Source: Taklimakanibacter sp050251035
GTDB taxonomy: Bacteria; Pseudomonadota; Alphaproteobacteria; Rhizobiales; Aestuariivirgaceae
Direction of reading: 5' to 3'
DNA: 64,000 nucleotides
NCBI GenBank assembly: GCA_050251035.1
Contig: JBFWNN010000010.1
Span: 41,109-105,108, forward strand
A model generated the notes under the pieces. The model saw nothing but the letters and a program-made list of their open reading frames with translations. It did not search any database and was not told where the DNA came from. The position numbers and the translations under genes were made by a program. Within the stretch, counting starts at the first letter, position 1. Every line of letters begins with the position of its first letter. Below are positions 52,288 to 61,417 of the stretch, in pieces.

Positions 52288-52806
52288 GTGACTGCACCAA
52301 CGCCCATGGGCACGGCCGCCGGCCTCGAGGTCGGCGCGCTCGGCGACCGGGAAATCCTGATGACGCGCCGGTTCGACGCGCCGCGCGAGCTCGTCTTCGA
52401 CGCCTTCACCAAGCCCAGGCTGATCAAGTGCTGGCTCACCGGACCCGAGGGCTGGTCGCTGCCGGTCTGCGAGGTCGACCTCAAGGCCGGCGGCGCCCTG
52501 CGCTATGTCTGGCGGCATAGAGACGGCACCGAAATGGGCATGAGCGGCACCTTCCATGAAATCACGCGGCCGGAGCGCATCGTCCATGTCGAGCTGTTCG
52601 ACGAGGACTGGACGGGCGGCGAGACCGTCGTGACCACCGTTTTCGTCGCGCAAGGTACCGACCAGACCTTGTTGCGCCAGACCATCCTCTATGCGTCGCG
52701 CCAAGCTCGCGACCAGGTGCTCAAGTCGCCGATGGAGGGCGGCGTCGCCCAGAGCTACGACCGGCTGGCCCGGCTTCTGGCCTCGTCCGACATGGATATT
52801 GCCTGA
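52288..52806 (+). CDS. SRPBCC/AHSA1-family protein
   Basis: This 172-residue protein has the START-like AHSA1 domain (about residues 22-165): REILMTRRFDAPRELVFDAFTKPRLIKCWLTGPEGW near the start and the helix GGVAQSYDRLARLL at the end. The fold makes a hydrophobic cavity, but the bound ligand is unknown. Such genes are regularly paired with an ArsR repressor, as here (16 bases after it). The GTG start at 52288 is 7 bases after GGGAGGAG. Confidence 0.9.
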   Translation: MTAPTPMGTAAGLEVGALGDREILMTRRFDAPRELVFDAFTKPRLIKCWLTGPEGWSLPVCEVDLKAGGALRYVWRHRDGTEMGMSGTFHEITRPERIVHVELFDEDWTGGETVVTTVFVAQGTDQTLLRQTILYASRQARDQVLKSPMEGGVAQSYDRLARLLASSDMDIA

Positions 52807-52807
52807 A

Positions 52808-53206
52808 ATGACAATCGTGAAAAGCATCGGCGCCATCATCGCCGGCCTCCTGGTGAATGTCGTGCTGGGCCTCGGCACCGACCAGATCCTCCATATGCTG
52901 GACGTCTACCCGCCCTGGGGTGTGCCGATGACAGAGACCGGCGACAATCTCCTGGCGCTGGCCTATCGTTGCGTTTACGGAGTCGCCGGCGCTTATGCGA
53001 CGGCCCGGCTCGCGCCCGCGGCGCCGATGCGCCATGCGCTGATCCTGGGCGGCATCGGTGCCGCCATAAGCCTTGCCGGCGCGGTCGTGGCCATCCAGAT
53101 GAATCTGGGCCCCGCATGGTATCCGATCCTGCTCGTGCTCGTCGCCGTGCCATGCTCGTGGCTGGGTGGCGTGCTGGAGCGTCGCGGCCGGGAGAATCGG
53201 GCGTGA
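52808..53206 (+). CDS. Small hypothetical membrane protein
   Basis: This 132-residue protein is started at ATG 52808, one base after the SRPBCC stop. Four hydrophobic segments are visible (GAIIAGLLVNVVLGL, NLLALAYRCVYGVAGAYA, ILGGIGAAISLAGAVVAI, ILLVLVAVPCSWLGG). It is probably an inner-membrane protein co-expressed with the ArsR/SRPBCC pair, but no family name is recognised. Confidence 0.65.
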   Translation: MTIVKSIGAIIAGLLVNVVLGLGTDQILHMLDVYPPWGVPMTETGDNLLALAYRCVYGVAGAYATARLAPAAPMRHALILGGIGAAISLAGAVVAIQMNLGPAWYPILLVLVAVPCSWLGGVLERRGRENRA

Positions 53207-53302
53207 GCGCGAGCTTCACGACGGGTTGATTCAAGCCGCGGCGAAACCTACCATGATCACCATCCCGCCGCGCGGACGGGCGCGCGGGACAAGGATGGTG
53301 AG

Positions 53303-54880
53303 ATGGACCTGCAGTCGCTGCCCGGCGTCAAGGCCGACTTCGAGCGTAGGGGGCATGCGGGCCCATTCCGGTTCCTGACCGGCGCAGAGTGCCTGCTCCT
53401 CCAGCGCTATGTCCGCAGCGGCGAGCTGACGGCGCCCGCCGTCTGGGGCAAGGGCCTCGCCGTGCGCGACCCGCTCATCTACGGCATCGCGACGAAGCCG
53501 GAACTCCTCGCGGTTCTGGCGCAGCTGCTCGGGCGGCATGTCTATCTCTGGGGCGCGCAGGTGATCGCCAAGGAGCCCGGCGAGGCGCATCCCTGGCATA
53601 CCGATATCGAGACGAGTGCGCCCCGGGGCCGCTTCGTCTCGGTGTGGATCGGCCTGGAAAACACCTCGGCGAAATCGGCGCTGCAGCACATCGGCGGCTC
53701 GCACCGCATCGGCAAGCCGCTACAGCAGGTCGCGCATGAGAAACAGGTCGACCGCCCAAGACGCACCGGCGCGCTGGCGCTGGCCTGGGCCCGGGAGACG
53801 ATCGCGGACGCTGCCCTGGAGGCGGTCGACGTGCGCGACGGCGATGCCGTGCTGTTCGACGGGCGCATCTGGCACGGCTCGCTCAATTCAGAAGACAGGC
53901 CGCGGCGCGCCTTGCTGCTGCAATACGCCGCCGCCCATCACCAGGTCCGTATCCCGGACCTGGGCAAGACGATGAACTGGCCGTTTGCCTACACGGCCGA
54001 ATTGCCGCCGGCCATCACGGTTCTCGGCCGGACGCGCGGATATCGCAACCTTGTCGAGCCGCCGCGGGACAAGGCGCTCGCCAGTCCGATGATCGCCGCG
54101 CTCGCCGCGGCCGGCGACGGCGGGCCGTGGACGCCCCATCCGCTCATGGCCGGCCGGACCGCCGCGGCCGGAAAATTCAGCGCGCATTTCTCCCTGCTGC
54201 AGCCGGGCCATTCGCCCCATCCGCCGCATGCCCATGTCGAGGAGGAGATCCTCATCGTCATCGACGGGGAAGCCGAAGTCGTGCTGCCGGCGCATCAGGA
54301 TGACCCTGCGCCCGCCATCCACCGGCTCAAGGCCGGCGACTTCACCTATTATCCACCCTATCGCTGGCACACGATCCGCAATGCCGGCGCCAAGCCGATC
54401 GTCTATCTCATGTACAAGTGGCGGGGCGCGCCCCTCGGACTCACCGAGCACGCCCCGGCCGGCGTGTTCATCGACGGCGACAGGCCGGCTCGGCCGGACA
54501 AGGCCTATCAGACGGAGCTCGTCTTCCAGGGCGGCACGCATTTCCTCGAGAAGTTGCATGCCCATCGCAGCGTGCTCCTGCCGGGCGGCGGCTATGAGCC
54601 GCATGCCGACCCCTATGACGTGATGATCGCGCTGCTTTCAGGCACGGTCGAAACCCTGGGCACGGTCGTGACGGCCCCGGCGTTTCTCTATCACCCCGCC
54701 GGCAGCCTGCATGGCATCCGCGGCATCGGACACAGCCCGGCCAGGTATCTGGTCATCGAAATGCACGGGGCCGCGGCCAGGGATGCGCGCGGCCGCGCGC
54801 GCAGCAGGCCGAATTTATCCATGGCCGACGAATTCGTCATCATGCCGGACCGGCGCTGGTCGGTCTGGCGGGTCACCTGA
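53303..54880 (+). CDS. Fusion protein: phytanoyl-CoA dioxygenase-type domain plus two cupin domains
   Basis: This 525-residue protein has no signal. Residues about 1-235 look like a PhyH-type Fe(II)/2-oxoglutarate dioxygenase: H99-T-D101 (in HPWHTDIE) and H191 (in IWHGSL) give the 2-His-1-carboxylate pattern, and RPRRALLLQY supplies an Arg for 2-oxoglutarate. Residues about 285-390 form a cupin (HPPHAHVEEEILIVIDGEAEV, YYPPYRWHTIRNAG), and about 400-500 a second (LPGGGYEPHADPYDVMIALLSGTVE, AFLYHPAGSLHGI). The combination suggests an oxygenase with linked metal-binding barrels acting on a small, possibly sugar- or acid-like, substrate, but nothing fixes it. The neighbours give no pathway. Confidence 0.8.
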   Translation: MDLQSLPGVKADFERRGHAGPFRFLTGAECLLLQRYVRSGELTAPAVWGKGLAVRDPLIYGIATKPELLAVLAQLLGRHVYLWGAQVIAKEPGEAHPWHTDIETSAPRGRFVSVWIGLENTSAKSALQHIGGSHRIGKPLQQVAHEKQVDRPRRTGALALAWARETIADAALEAVDVRDGDAVLFDGRIWHGSLNSEDRPRRALLLQYAAAHHQVRIPDLGKTMNWPFAYTAELPPAITVLGRTRGYRNLVEPPRDKALASPMIAALAAAGDGGPWTPHPLMAGRTAAAGKFSAHFSLLQPGHSPHPPHAHVEEEILIVIDGEAEVVLPAHQDDPAPAIHRLKAGDFTYYPPYRWHTIRNAGAKPIVYLMYKWRGAPLGLTEHAPAGVFIDGDRPARPDKAYQTELVFQGGTHFLEKLHAHRSVLLPGGGYEPHADPYDVMIALLSGTVETLGTVVTAPAFLYHPAGSLHGIRGIGHSPARYLVIEMHGAAARDARGRARSRPNLSMADEFVIMPDRRWSVWRVT

Positions 54881-54886
54881 ACTCGA

Positions 54887-56707
54887 TTATGCCGCGAGCG
54901 GCGCGCAAGCCCGCTTCAGCCAGGCGAGCTCCTTGCCGTCCAGGAACGCGCCGACCTCACGCTCGACGCGGGCGTGATAGGCGTCGAGCCAGGCGAGTTC
55001 CTCAGGCGAGAGGAGGGCGGGCGCGATCAGCCGGCGGTCGATCGGACACAAGGTCAGGGTCTCGAAGGACATCATCGGCCGCTCGCCGCCCGCGACGGCC
55101 TCGGCCTCACGCACCAGGATGAGGTTCTCGATGCGGATGCCATATTGGCCTTCCTTGTAGAAGCCGGGCTCGTTGGAGAGGATCATGCCGGGCTCGAGCG
55201 GCGTCCGGTCCGACTTGTTGATGCGGGCCGGGCCTTCATGCACCGAGAGATAGCTGCCGACGCCGTGGCCGGTGCCGTGATCGAAATCGAGCCCCGCCAT
55301 CCACAGCGGCTGGCGCGCCAGCACGTCGAGCTGGCTGCCGCAGGTGCCTTTCGGAAAGCGGATGCGCGACAAGGCGATCATGCCCTTGAGCACGCGGGTG
55401 AAGCGGTCCTTCATCTCCGCCGTCGGCGCGCCGATGATGACGGTGCGGGTGATGTCGGTGGTGCCGTCCTGATACTGGGCGCCCGAATCGATGAGATAGA
55501 TCTCGTTCTTTTTGAGCGGCAGAGCGGAGGCCTTCGACACGTGGTAATGCGGGATGGCGGCATGGGGTCCGACCCCCGATATGCTGTCGAAGGAAAGGTC
55601 CTTGAGCATGCCGCCCGCGGCGCGGACCTCGGCCAGCTTCCGGGCGACGGTGACCTCGGTCTCGCTGCCCGAAGGCGCCGCCTCGTCGAGCCAGCAGAGG
55701 AAGCGCGCCATGGCCACGCCGTCGCGCTTCTGGGCGGCGCGCGCCCCTTCCTGCTCGACCGCGTTCTTGCGCGCCTTGGGCAGCACGCACGGGTCCTTGC
55801 CGTGAAGGATCTCGGCGCCCGAGGCGGCGAGCACGGCGCGAATCTTCTCCGGCGCCCAATCGGGGTCGATCTGGACGCGGGCCTTCCTCTGGCCGAGGGC
55901 CGCGAGCGAGGCCTCGATCTCCCTGGGTGCCCGGATGCGGGCGACGCCCTCGAGATGGGCGACGGCATCCTCCGGCAGCTTCGTCGCGTCGATGAAGAGC
56001 TCGGCCTCGCCTTGGCGATGGAGGATCGCGTAGCTCAGCACCACCGGTGTATAGGCGACATCGCCGCCCCTGATGTTGAAGGCCCAGGCGACCGAATCGG
56101 GCTGGGTGACGACCACCGCATCGGCCTTGGCCTTGTCCAGGACGCTCGAGACGTCGGCGAGCTTGTCCTTGGCGCTCTTGCCGGAGAACTGCGTCGGCTG
56201 GACGGAGACCGGCTTCGCCGGCCGCGCCGGTTGGTCGGTCCAGACGGCGTCGATGGGATTGCTCTCGACCGGCGTCAGCTGGGCGCCGGCCTTGACGGCC
56301 GCCTTCTCGAAGCGGGCGATCTGGTCGGCGGTCATCAGCCACGGGTCGTAGCCCACGACCTCACCCGGCTTCAGCTCCTTCTCCAGCCATTCGGAGGGCG
56401 GCTCCTCGACCAGATGGCGGGGCGTGAACAGGGACGTGTCGACCTGCTGGCGGACCTGGATCGTATAGCGCCCGTCGACGAAGATGGCGCCACGGTCGCG
56501 CATCAGGATGGCGAGGCCCCAGGAGCCGGCGAAGCCGGTGAGCCAGCGCAGCCGCTCGGCATAGGACGCCACATATTCCCCCTGGAACTCGTCCTGGCGG
56601 GGAATGATGAAGCCGTCGAGATTGCGGCGCTGGAGCTCGTCGCGCAAACGCGTCACGCGCTCGGGCGAGAGATGACCTTCGGACACATCGTCGAATGACT
56701 GGAACAT
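54887..56707 (-). CDS. pepP: Xaa-Pro aminopeptidase (M24B)
   Basis: This 606-residue cytosolic metallopeptidase removes N-terminal residues before proline. The start at ATG 56707 excludes a 45-residue basic leader seen in the longer frame. Two creatinase-N type domains occupy about residues 20-300. The pita-bread catalytic domain (about 310-540) has the metal ligands in YLIDSGAQYQDGTTDITRT (two Asp), DHGTGHGVGSY (His), LSNEPGFY (Glu) and MMSFETLTLCP (Glu). This is the long, three-domain form found in eukaryotes and some bacteria rather than the short E. coli form. Confidence 0.93.
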   Translation of the reverse strand: MFQSFDDVSEGHLSPERVTRLRDELQRRNLDGFIIPRQDEFQGEYVASYAERLRWLTGFAGSWGLAILMRDRGAIFVDGRYTIQVRQQVDTSLFTPRHLVEEPPSEWLEKELKPGEVVGYDPWLMTADQIARFEKAAVKAGAQLTPVESNPIDAVWTDQPARPAKPVSVQPTQFSGKSAKDKLADVSSVLDKAKADAVVVTQPDSVAWAFNIRGGDVAYTPVVLSYAILHRQGEAELFIDATKLPEDAVAHLEGVARIRAPREIEASLAALGQRKARVQIDPDWAPEKIRAVLAASGAEILHGKDPCVLPKARKNAVEQEGARAAQKRDGVAMARFLCWLDEAAPSGSETEVTVARKLAEVRAAGGMLKDLSFDSISGVGPHAAIPHYHVSKASALPLKKNEIYLIDSGAQYQDGTTDITRTVIIGAPTAEMKDRFTRVLKGMIALSRIRFPKGTCGSQLDVLARQPLWMAGLDFDHGTGHGVGSYLSVHEGPARINKSDRTPLEPGMILSNEPGFYKEGQYGIRIENLILVREAEAVAGGERPMMSFETLTLCPIDRRLIAPALLSPEELAWLDAYHARVEREVGAFLDGKELAWLKRACAPLAA

Positions 56708-56868
56708 GGCGGCATCTAAGGGAAAGGTGAGGGGTCTGTCAAAGCGCAGGCCGGGCCGGCGCGGCTTACCCGAGCGGCTGCTAACCACGCGCGACGGCAA
56801 GCGATTGCCGCTTCCGGCCGGCTTGTTATGGTGACGGGCCAAACCATAGCGTTGTTCAGGAGATACGA

Positions 56869-57270
56869 ATGCGACGTCTTCTTCTCGTTCCGGTGCTGGC
56901 CATCCTCTCGATAGGCCCGGCCAAAGCGGATGACTGCGCCAACGCCTCGGACCAGGCGACCATGACCCAATGCGCCGACACCGCCCTCAAGAAGTCGGAT
57001 GCCGAGCTCAACGCGCTCTACAAGCAGATCGAGCAGCGGCTGAAGGACAATGCCGATGCCAGGAAGCTCCTCACCACAGCGCAGCGCAACTGGGTGAGCT
57101 TCCGCGACGCGGAATGCGCGTTTGCCGCGTCGGCATCGGCCGGCGGCAGCGTCTATCCGATGGTCCATGCGCAATGCGCCGACGGGTTGACCCAGGCGCG
57201 CGTCAAGGACTTCAAAGCCTATCTCTCCTGTCCGGAGGGCGATCTGTCCTGCCCGGTGCCGGGACAGTGA
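56869..57270 (+). CDS. LprI-like lysozyme-inhibitor family protein (DUF1311)
   Basis: This 133-residue secreted protein has a signal peptide (residues 1-20, LAILSIGPAKA). The mature core matches the LprI/DUF1311 family (PF07007): C-x-N-A-x5-M-x2-C-A (DCANASDQATMTQCAD), then LNALYKQIEQRLKDN and QRNWVSFRDAECAF. Cys residues are spaced for disulfides. Family members bind and inhibit lysozyme in some bacteria; here that is inference from family only. It is divergent from pepP. Confidence 0.85.
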   Translation: MRRLLLVPVLAILSIGPAKADDCANASDQATMTQCADTALKKSDAELNALYKQIEQRLKDNADARKLLTTAQRNWVSFRDAECAFAASASAGGSVYPMVHAQCADGLTQARVKDFKAYLSCPEGDLSCPVPGQ

Positions 57271-57362
57271 ACGACCGATCCGCCTGAGGCCGTTTCCTTG
57301 CGCCCGGTGATGGGCTAGAGCGGGAGAGCCGCGGGGCGAATCTCTCTTGGGTGGCGGCAGCC

Positions 57363-59042
57363 ATGAAGTCACGACCGCCTGTCGACCAGGATCTCCTGGC
57401 CGTCATCGGACCGGAAGCGATCGTCGAGGCCAACCGGCGGTTGGCAATGCTCGATGCGGTGGCCTATGCGGCGACGCGCATGGTGGCCGGCGACTGGCGC
57501 GACCACGTCCAGGATTTCCTCAAACGCCTCGCTCGGGCCACGGAAGTGAGCCGGGTGAGCCTGTTCGAGGTGCACAAGGCGGCCAATGGCGAGCGCGTGC
57601 AGTCCTGCCGCTTCGACTGGGCTGACAGCGGCCTGCCGCCCATCAGCACCGATCCGCGCTACCAGGGCATGCCGATCTCGGACGAGGGCAAGGCCGGCAA
57701 GCTCGACGATTGGGCGGCGCGGCGTGAGCGCGGCGAGATCGTCAAGGCCAAGCTCAGCGAGACGACGGGCTATACGCGCCAGGTCTTCCTCGAGCATGGG
57801 ACGCTCTCCTTCATCTCGGTGCCGATCATGGTGGGGCGCACGTGGTGGGGCTTCCTCGGCTTCGACGACTGCAGGGACGAGCGCGACTGGAGCTCGGAGG
57901 AGATCCATGTGCTCAAGACCGCGGCCGCGCTCATCGCCGGCGCGGTCGAGCGCGAGGCGGCCGACGAGCGGATCAGGCTGTCGGAGGAGCGCTACGCGCT
58001 GGCGGCGCGGGGCGCCCATGACGGGCTGTTCGACTGGGACGTCGCCAGCGGCCGGACCTTCTTCTCGCCGCGGCTGCATGAGGTCCTGGGGCGCGAGCCG
58101 CAGAGCCTCGGGGACAACATCGACGGGCTGGTCGACCTCTTCGTCAAGTCCGACGGTGACTTCCTGCGCGCCACCTTGCGCCACAAATTCGCGCGCCGCG
58201 AGGAGACGTTCGACATCGAATGCCGGCACGAGCCTCGGCCCGGCCGGACGCAGTGGATCGTGATGCGCGGCCTCATCGTCTATGACGGGAAGGCGCCGCG
58301 GCGCGTCGTCGGGGGCCTGCGCGACATCACCCGCCAGATGGAGGTGCAGAAGCGGCTCAGCGACGCCGAGCGCAAGCGCGCCAACCTGGCCCGCTATTTC
58401 TCGCCCAACATGGTGGACGGGCTGATGCAGTCGGGCGGACGGCTGGACGAGGCGCGCACCCAGAAGGTGACGGTGCTGTTCGCCGACATCTGGGGCTATA
58501 CGACGATGAGCGCCGCCATGCCGCCCCTTGAGCTGATGGCGCTGATGCGCGAACTCTTGCGGATGTTCGAAAAGGCGATCTTCGCCAACAGCGGCACGCT
58601 CGACAAGTTCCTGGGCGACGGCCTGATGGCGACCTTCGGCACACCGAAGGCGGGGCCGCGCGATGCCGCCAACGCGCTCGCCTGTGCCTGCGCCATGGCG
58701 GATGCGATCGCGCGCTGGAACCGCAAGCGGCGCGAGACCGGGCTCAAGCCCATGTATCTCGGCATCGGGCTGCATCATGGCGATGTGGTCCTCGGCGATA
58801 TCGGCAGCGAGCGGCGCATGGAATTCGCGGTCATCGGCGACACGGTCAATGTGGCGAGCCGCATCCAGGACATGACGCGGGCTCTCGACATCGCAGTGCT
58901 GGCGAGCGACGGCGTCATCGCCGCGGCGCGCGCCGAAGCGGGCGAGGCGGCAGTGAAGGAATTCACCGACACGGGCGAGCATGAGCTGCGCGGCCGGCAA
59001 GGCAAGATCCGGCTGTGGAGCCGGGCGGCGGAGAAGGGCTGA
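57363..59042 (+). CDS. GAF-PAS-adenylate/guanylate cyclase (class III)
   Basis: This 559-residue protein is started at ATG 57363; GTG 57351 is an alternative. A GAF domain covers about residues 35-200 (ARATEVSRVSLFEVH, FISVPIMVGRTWWGFLGFDDC) and a PAS domain about 205-330 (ERYALAARGAHDGLFDWDV, VVGGLRDITRQ). Between these and the catalytic part is a coupling helix. The class III cyclase domain (about 365-550) has metal-binding D375 (VLFADIWGY) and D419 (LDKFLGDGLM), with VIGDTVNVASRIQ supplying the Asp-Asn-Arg purine and transition-state residues. No membrane segment is seen. It senses a ligand or redox signal and makes cyclic nucleotide. Confidence 0.93.
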   Translation: MKSRPPVDQDLLAVIGPEAIVEANRRLAMLDAVAYAATRMVAGDWRDHVQDFLKRLARATEVSRVSLFEVHKAANGERVQSCRFDWADSGLPPISTDPRYQGMPISDEGKAGKLDDWAARRERGEIVKAKLSETTGYTRQVFLEHGTLSFISVPIMVGRTWWGFLGFDDCRDERDWSSEEIHVLKTAAALIAGAVEREAADERIRLSEERYALAARGAHDGLFDWDVASGRTFFSPRLHEVLGREPQSLGDNIDGLVDLFVKSDGDFLRATLRHKFARREETFDIECRHEPRPGRTQWIVMRGLIVYDGKAPRRVVGGLRDITRQMEVQKRLSDAERKRANLARYFSPNMVDGLMQSGGRLDEARTQKVTVLFADIWGYTTMSAAMPPLELMALMRELLRMFEKAIFANSGTLDKFLGDGLMATFGTPKAGPRDAANALACACAMADAIARWNRKRRETGLKPMYLGIGLHHGDVVLGDIGSERRMEFAVIGDTVNVASRIQDMTRALDIAVLASDGVIAAARAEAGEAAVKEFTDTGEHELRGRQGKIRLWSRAAEKG

Positions 59043-59583
59043 AAGCGGGCTCGGGCAGGGCCGGATATCAGGGAATATCAGGGATTATCAGGGAATTTTC
59101 GCGAAAAATGACCCGTCCCAGCAATATCAGTGGCTTGGCAGATGGAGCAGGGAATTCCGGGAATTCGTTCGGCCAATGCCCTCCGCTCCCCAGGCCATGG
59201 CTCGTATTCACCGGTGAATAGAATAGGAATGAAGTCTGGCCGAGTAGGAGGCCTTGAAACACGAACGCCCGCGGGCTTTGGCTCGCGGGCGCTTATGATC
59301 CGATACTGATATTTCCCAAATGCCACGGTTGCGGGCCGAGTGCAAGAAGTTTCTGTCATAAAACAATGGCGATCATCTACACTCCAGGCTTGGCCGGTCA
59401 CGTAGATGCTCCTGTCTCGGGAGATGCAAACGCAACGAGGCTCATGATGAAGCTCACCGAAATTGAAATTATTGGCTGGATAAGATGATAGGGGTCCTCT
59501 TGGAGTGATCTGGCTGCACAAGAACAGTAATCGGTTGACTGGATCCGGGCACGGCGCGCCTGCATGCCGGTTGGTTCCTCGGC
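59043..59583. other. Gene-poor region between cyclase and M2 peptidase
   Basis: These 541 bases hold no gene I can support. Near the left end is a tandem repeat (59066-59095). At 59266-59291 there is a hairpin (CGCCCGCG arms) with no T tract. The right half is more AT-rich than the surroundings and may carry the promoter region of neither flanking gene, since both end here (the M2 gene's stop is at 59584 on the minus strand). A minus-strand open frame at 59078-59521 was rejected. Confidence 0.5.
59066..59095 (+). repeat. Three tandem copies of TATCAGGGAW
   Basis: TATCAGGGAA, TATCAGGGAT and TATCAGGGAA follow each other exactly, and GCAGGGAATT and CGGGAATTC occur about 70 bases on. I have the impression of similar CAGGGAAT-rich intergenic stretches in rhizobial genomes, but assign no function. 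Confidence 0.6.
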
Positions 59584-61392
59584 CTACCAGCCGCAGCTCT
59601 TGCCCTGGTTCTGTTCTTTCAGCCAGGCCTGCAGCGGCGCGAAGTAGGCGATGATCGCGTCGCCCGAGATCGCACGCTGGCCAGTGAACGCCGCGAGAGC
59701 ATCGGGCCAGGGCTTTGACGCGCCCATTTCCAACATGGCGTTGAATTTCCTGCCGACCTCCGTGTTGCCGTAGAACGAGCAGCGGTGCAGCGGCCCCGTC
59801 CAGCCGCTCTCATCGCAGGCGGCCTTGTAGAACTGGAACTGCAGAACATTGGCCAGAAAGTAACGCAGATAAGGCGTCGTGGCTGGGATGTGATATTTGG
59901 CGCCCGGGTCGAACGCCGCTTCGCTGCGCAAGGCGGGCGGCGTGATCCCCTGATAGGTCAGGCGCAGCTCGTTCCAGGCCGCAGTGTAGTGCTCGGGCGT
60001 GACCGAGCCGTCGAAGGCGCCCCAGCGCCATTTGTCGACCAGGAGGCCGAAGGGCATGAAGGCGATCTTGTCCATCGCCTGGCGCAGCAGGAGGCCGATG
60101 TCCTTGTCGGCGCTCGGCACCTTGTCCTTGGGCAGGAGGCCGATCTGGACCAGGTATTCGGGGGTGATCGACAGCGCGACGGTGTCGCCGATGGCCTCGT
60201 GGAACCCGTCATTCGCGCCGTTCATGTGCAGGAAGTCCTGCGCCTTGTAGGCGCGCTGATAGTAGTTGTGGCCGAGCTCGTGATGGATGGTCGTGAAATC
60301 CTGCGCGTTGACCTTGATGCACATCTTGATGCGCAGGTCGTCCTGGTTGTCGATGTCCCAGGCGGAGGCGTGGCACACGACCTCCCGGTCGGCCGGCTTC
60401 ACGAACATCGAGCGCTTCCAGAAGGTGTCGGGAAGCTTCGCGAGCCCGAGCGAGGTGAAGAAGCCCTCGCCGGCTTCGACCATCTTCTTCTCGTCATATC
60501 CGGCCGCTTTCAGGAGCTCGGTGGTGTCGAAGCCGATGTCGCCAGCGCCGGCGGGCGCCACGATGTCATAAATGCCGCTCCATTCCTGCGCCCACATATT
60601 GCCGAGCAGGTCGGCGCGGATCGGACCCGTCCTGGCCTGCACGGCGTCGCCGTATCTTTCGTTCAGCTTGCCACGCACATAGCAATGCAGCTCGTCATAG
60701 AGCGGCTTCACGTCCGTCCATATCTTGTCCGTCAGCCTGGCGACGTCCTCGGCCGGCATGTCATATTGCGACCGCCACATGGCGCCGACATCTGGATAGC
60801 CGAGCTCCCTGGCGCCTTCATTGGCGATCTCGATCAGCCGGCGATAGTCGGCCCGCATGGGGGCGCCGACCTTGTCATGCCAGCTCGTCCACATCTCCTG
60901 CAACTGCTCAGGATTGCGATTGACCGCCATCTGCTCCTCGATGTCGGAGCCGTTGATAGGCTTCCCCAATAGCGTGCCTTCGCCCTTGCCGTAGTCGGAC
61001 TGCAGCCTGGTGGAGATGGTGGCGAGCTCGTCGGCGGCGCCGGCCGTGGTCGGCGCGGGCAGCACGATGCCGCCCGTCAAGATGGTGAGCTTGCGCTTGA
61101 CCTCCTCGGACAGGCCCGGCACCTTGCCGAACCTGGCCGCCGCGATGGCGAGGCGAACCTGAAGCTCGGTCTGGCGGGCGGCGGCTTCGGCCGCCAGGGC
61201 ATCGGTATCTTCCGTGAGATACGTGCTGTTGACCCACTGGATCCGATTGACCCGGACCGACTCCGCGCTCAGCGCGGCTTCCGCTTCCTCGAGGAATTTC
61301 TCCGTGTCCGCGACGGTCGGGCTGTCGGCAAGGGCGGTTGCCGGCAACAGCAGGCCGACCACCATCGCGGTCGCCAGAAGGGCGTTTCTCAT
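59584..61392 (-). CDS. Secreted M2-family zinc metallopeptidase (angiotensin-converting-enzyme-like dipeptidyl carboxypeptidase)
   Basis: This 602-residue protein starts at ATG 61392; an upstream TTG gives two more residues. It has a Sec signal (residues 1-22, ALLATAMVVGLLLPATALA) and then a mostly helical catalytic domain. The zinc site is HHELGHN (HExxH), with the third ligand in HEAIGDTVALS downstream. M2 peptidases release C-terminal dipeptides from peptides. It is probably periplasmic and used in peptide scavenging. A double-hairpin repeat (61418-61517) lies directly upstream, where its promoter should be or where the 5'-nucleotidase transcript ends. Confidence 0.92.
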   Translation of the reverse strand: MRNALLATAMVVGLLLPATALADSPTVADTEKFLEEAEAALSAESVRVNRIQWVNSTYLTEDTDALAAEAAARQTELQVRLAIAAARFGKVPGLSEEVKRKLTILTGGIVLPAPTTAGAADELATISTRLQSDYGKGEGTLLGKPINGSDIEEQMAVNRNPEQLQEMWTSWHDKVGAPMRADYRRLIEIANEGARELGYPDVGAMWRSQYDMPAEDVARLTDKIWTDVKPLYDELHCYVRGKLNERYGDAVQARTGPIRADLLGNMWAQEWSGIYDIVAPAGAGDIGFDTTELLKAAGYDEKKMVEAGEGFFTSLGLAKLPDTFWKRSMFVKPADREVVCHASAWDIDNQDDLRIKMCIKVNAQDFTTIHHELGHNYYQRAYKAQDFLHMNGANDGFHEAIGDTVALSITPEYLVQIGLLPKDKVPSADKDIGLLLRQAMDKIAFMPFGLLVDKWRWGAFDGSVTPEHYTAAWNELRLTYQGITPPALRSEAAFDPGAKYHIPATTPYLRYFLANVLQFQFYKAACDESGWTGPLHRCSFYGNTEVGRKFNAMLEMGASKPWPDALAAFTGQRAISGDAIIAYFAPLQAWLKEQNQGKSCGW

Positions 61393-61417
61393 AAGCAACT
61401 CCTCATGCAGACCAGAG

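Noticed and set aside
50584..52878. 764-codon minus-strand open frame across the aminotransferase, arsR and SRPBCC genes
   Set aside because: Spans three well-supported plus-strand genes and their gaps; composition is typical of an antisense shadow.
59266..59291. Hairpin as a terminator for the cyclase gene
   Set aside because: The 8-11-base stem is good but there is no T tract on either strand and it is over 200 bases past the stop.
59078..59521. 147-codon minus-strand open frame in the gap after the cyclase
   Set aside because: Its C-terminal part is encoded by the TATCAGGGA repeats, the composition is irregular, and no ribosome site or family is visible.
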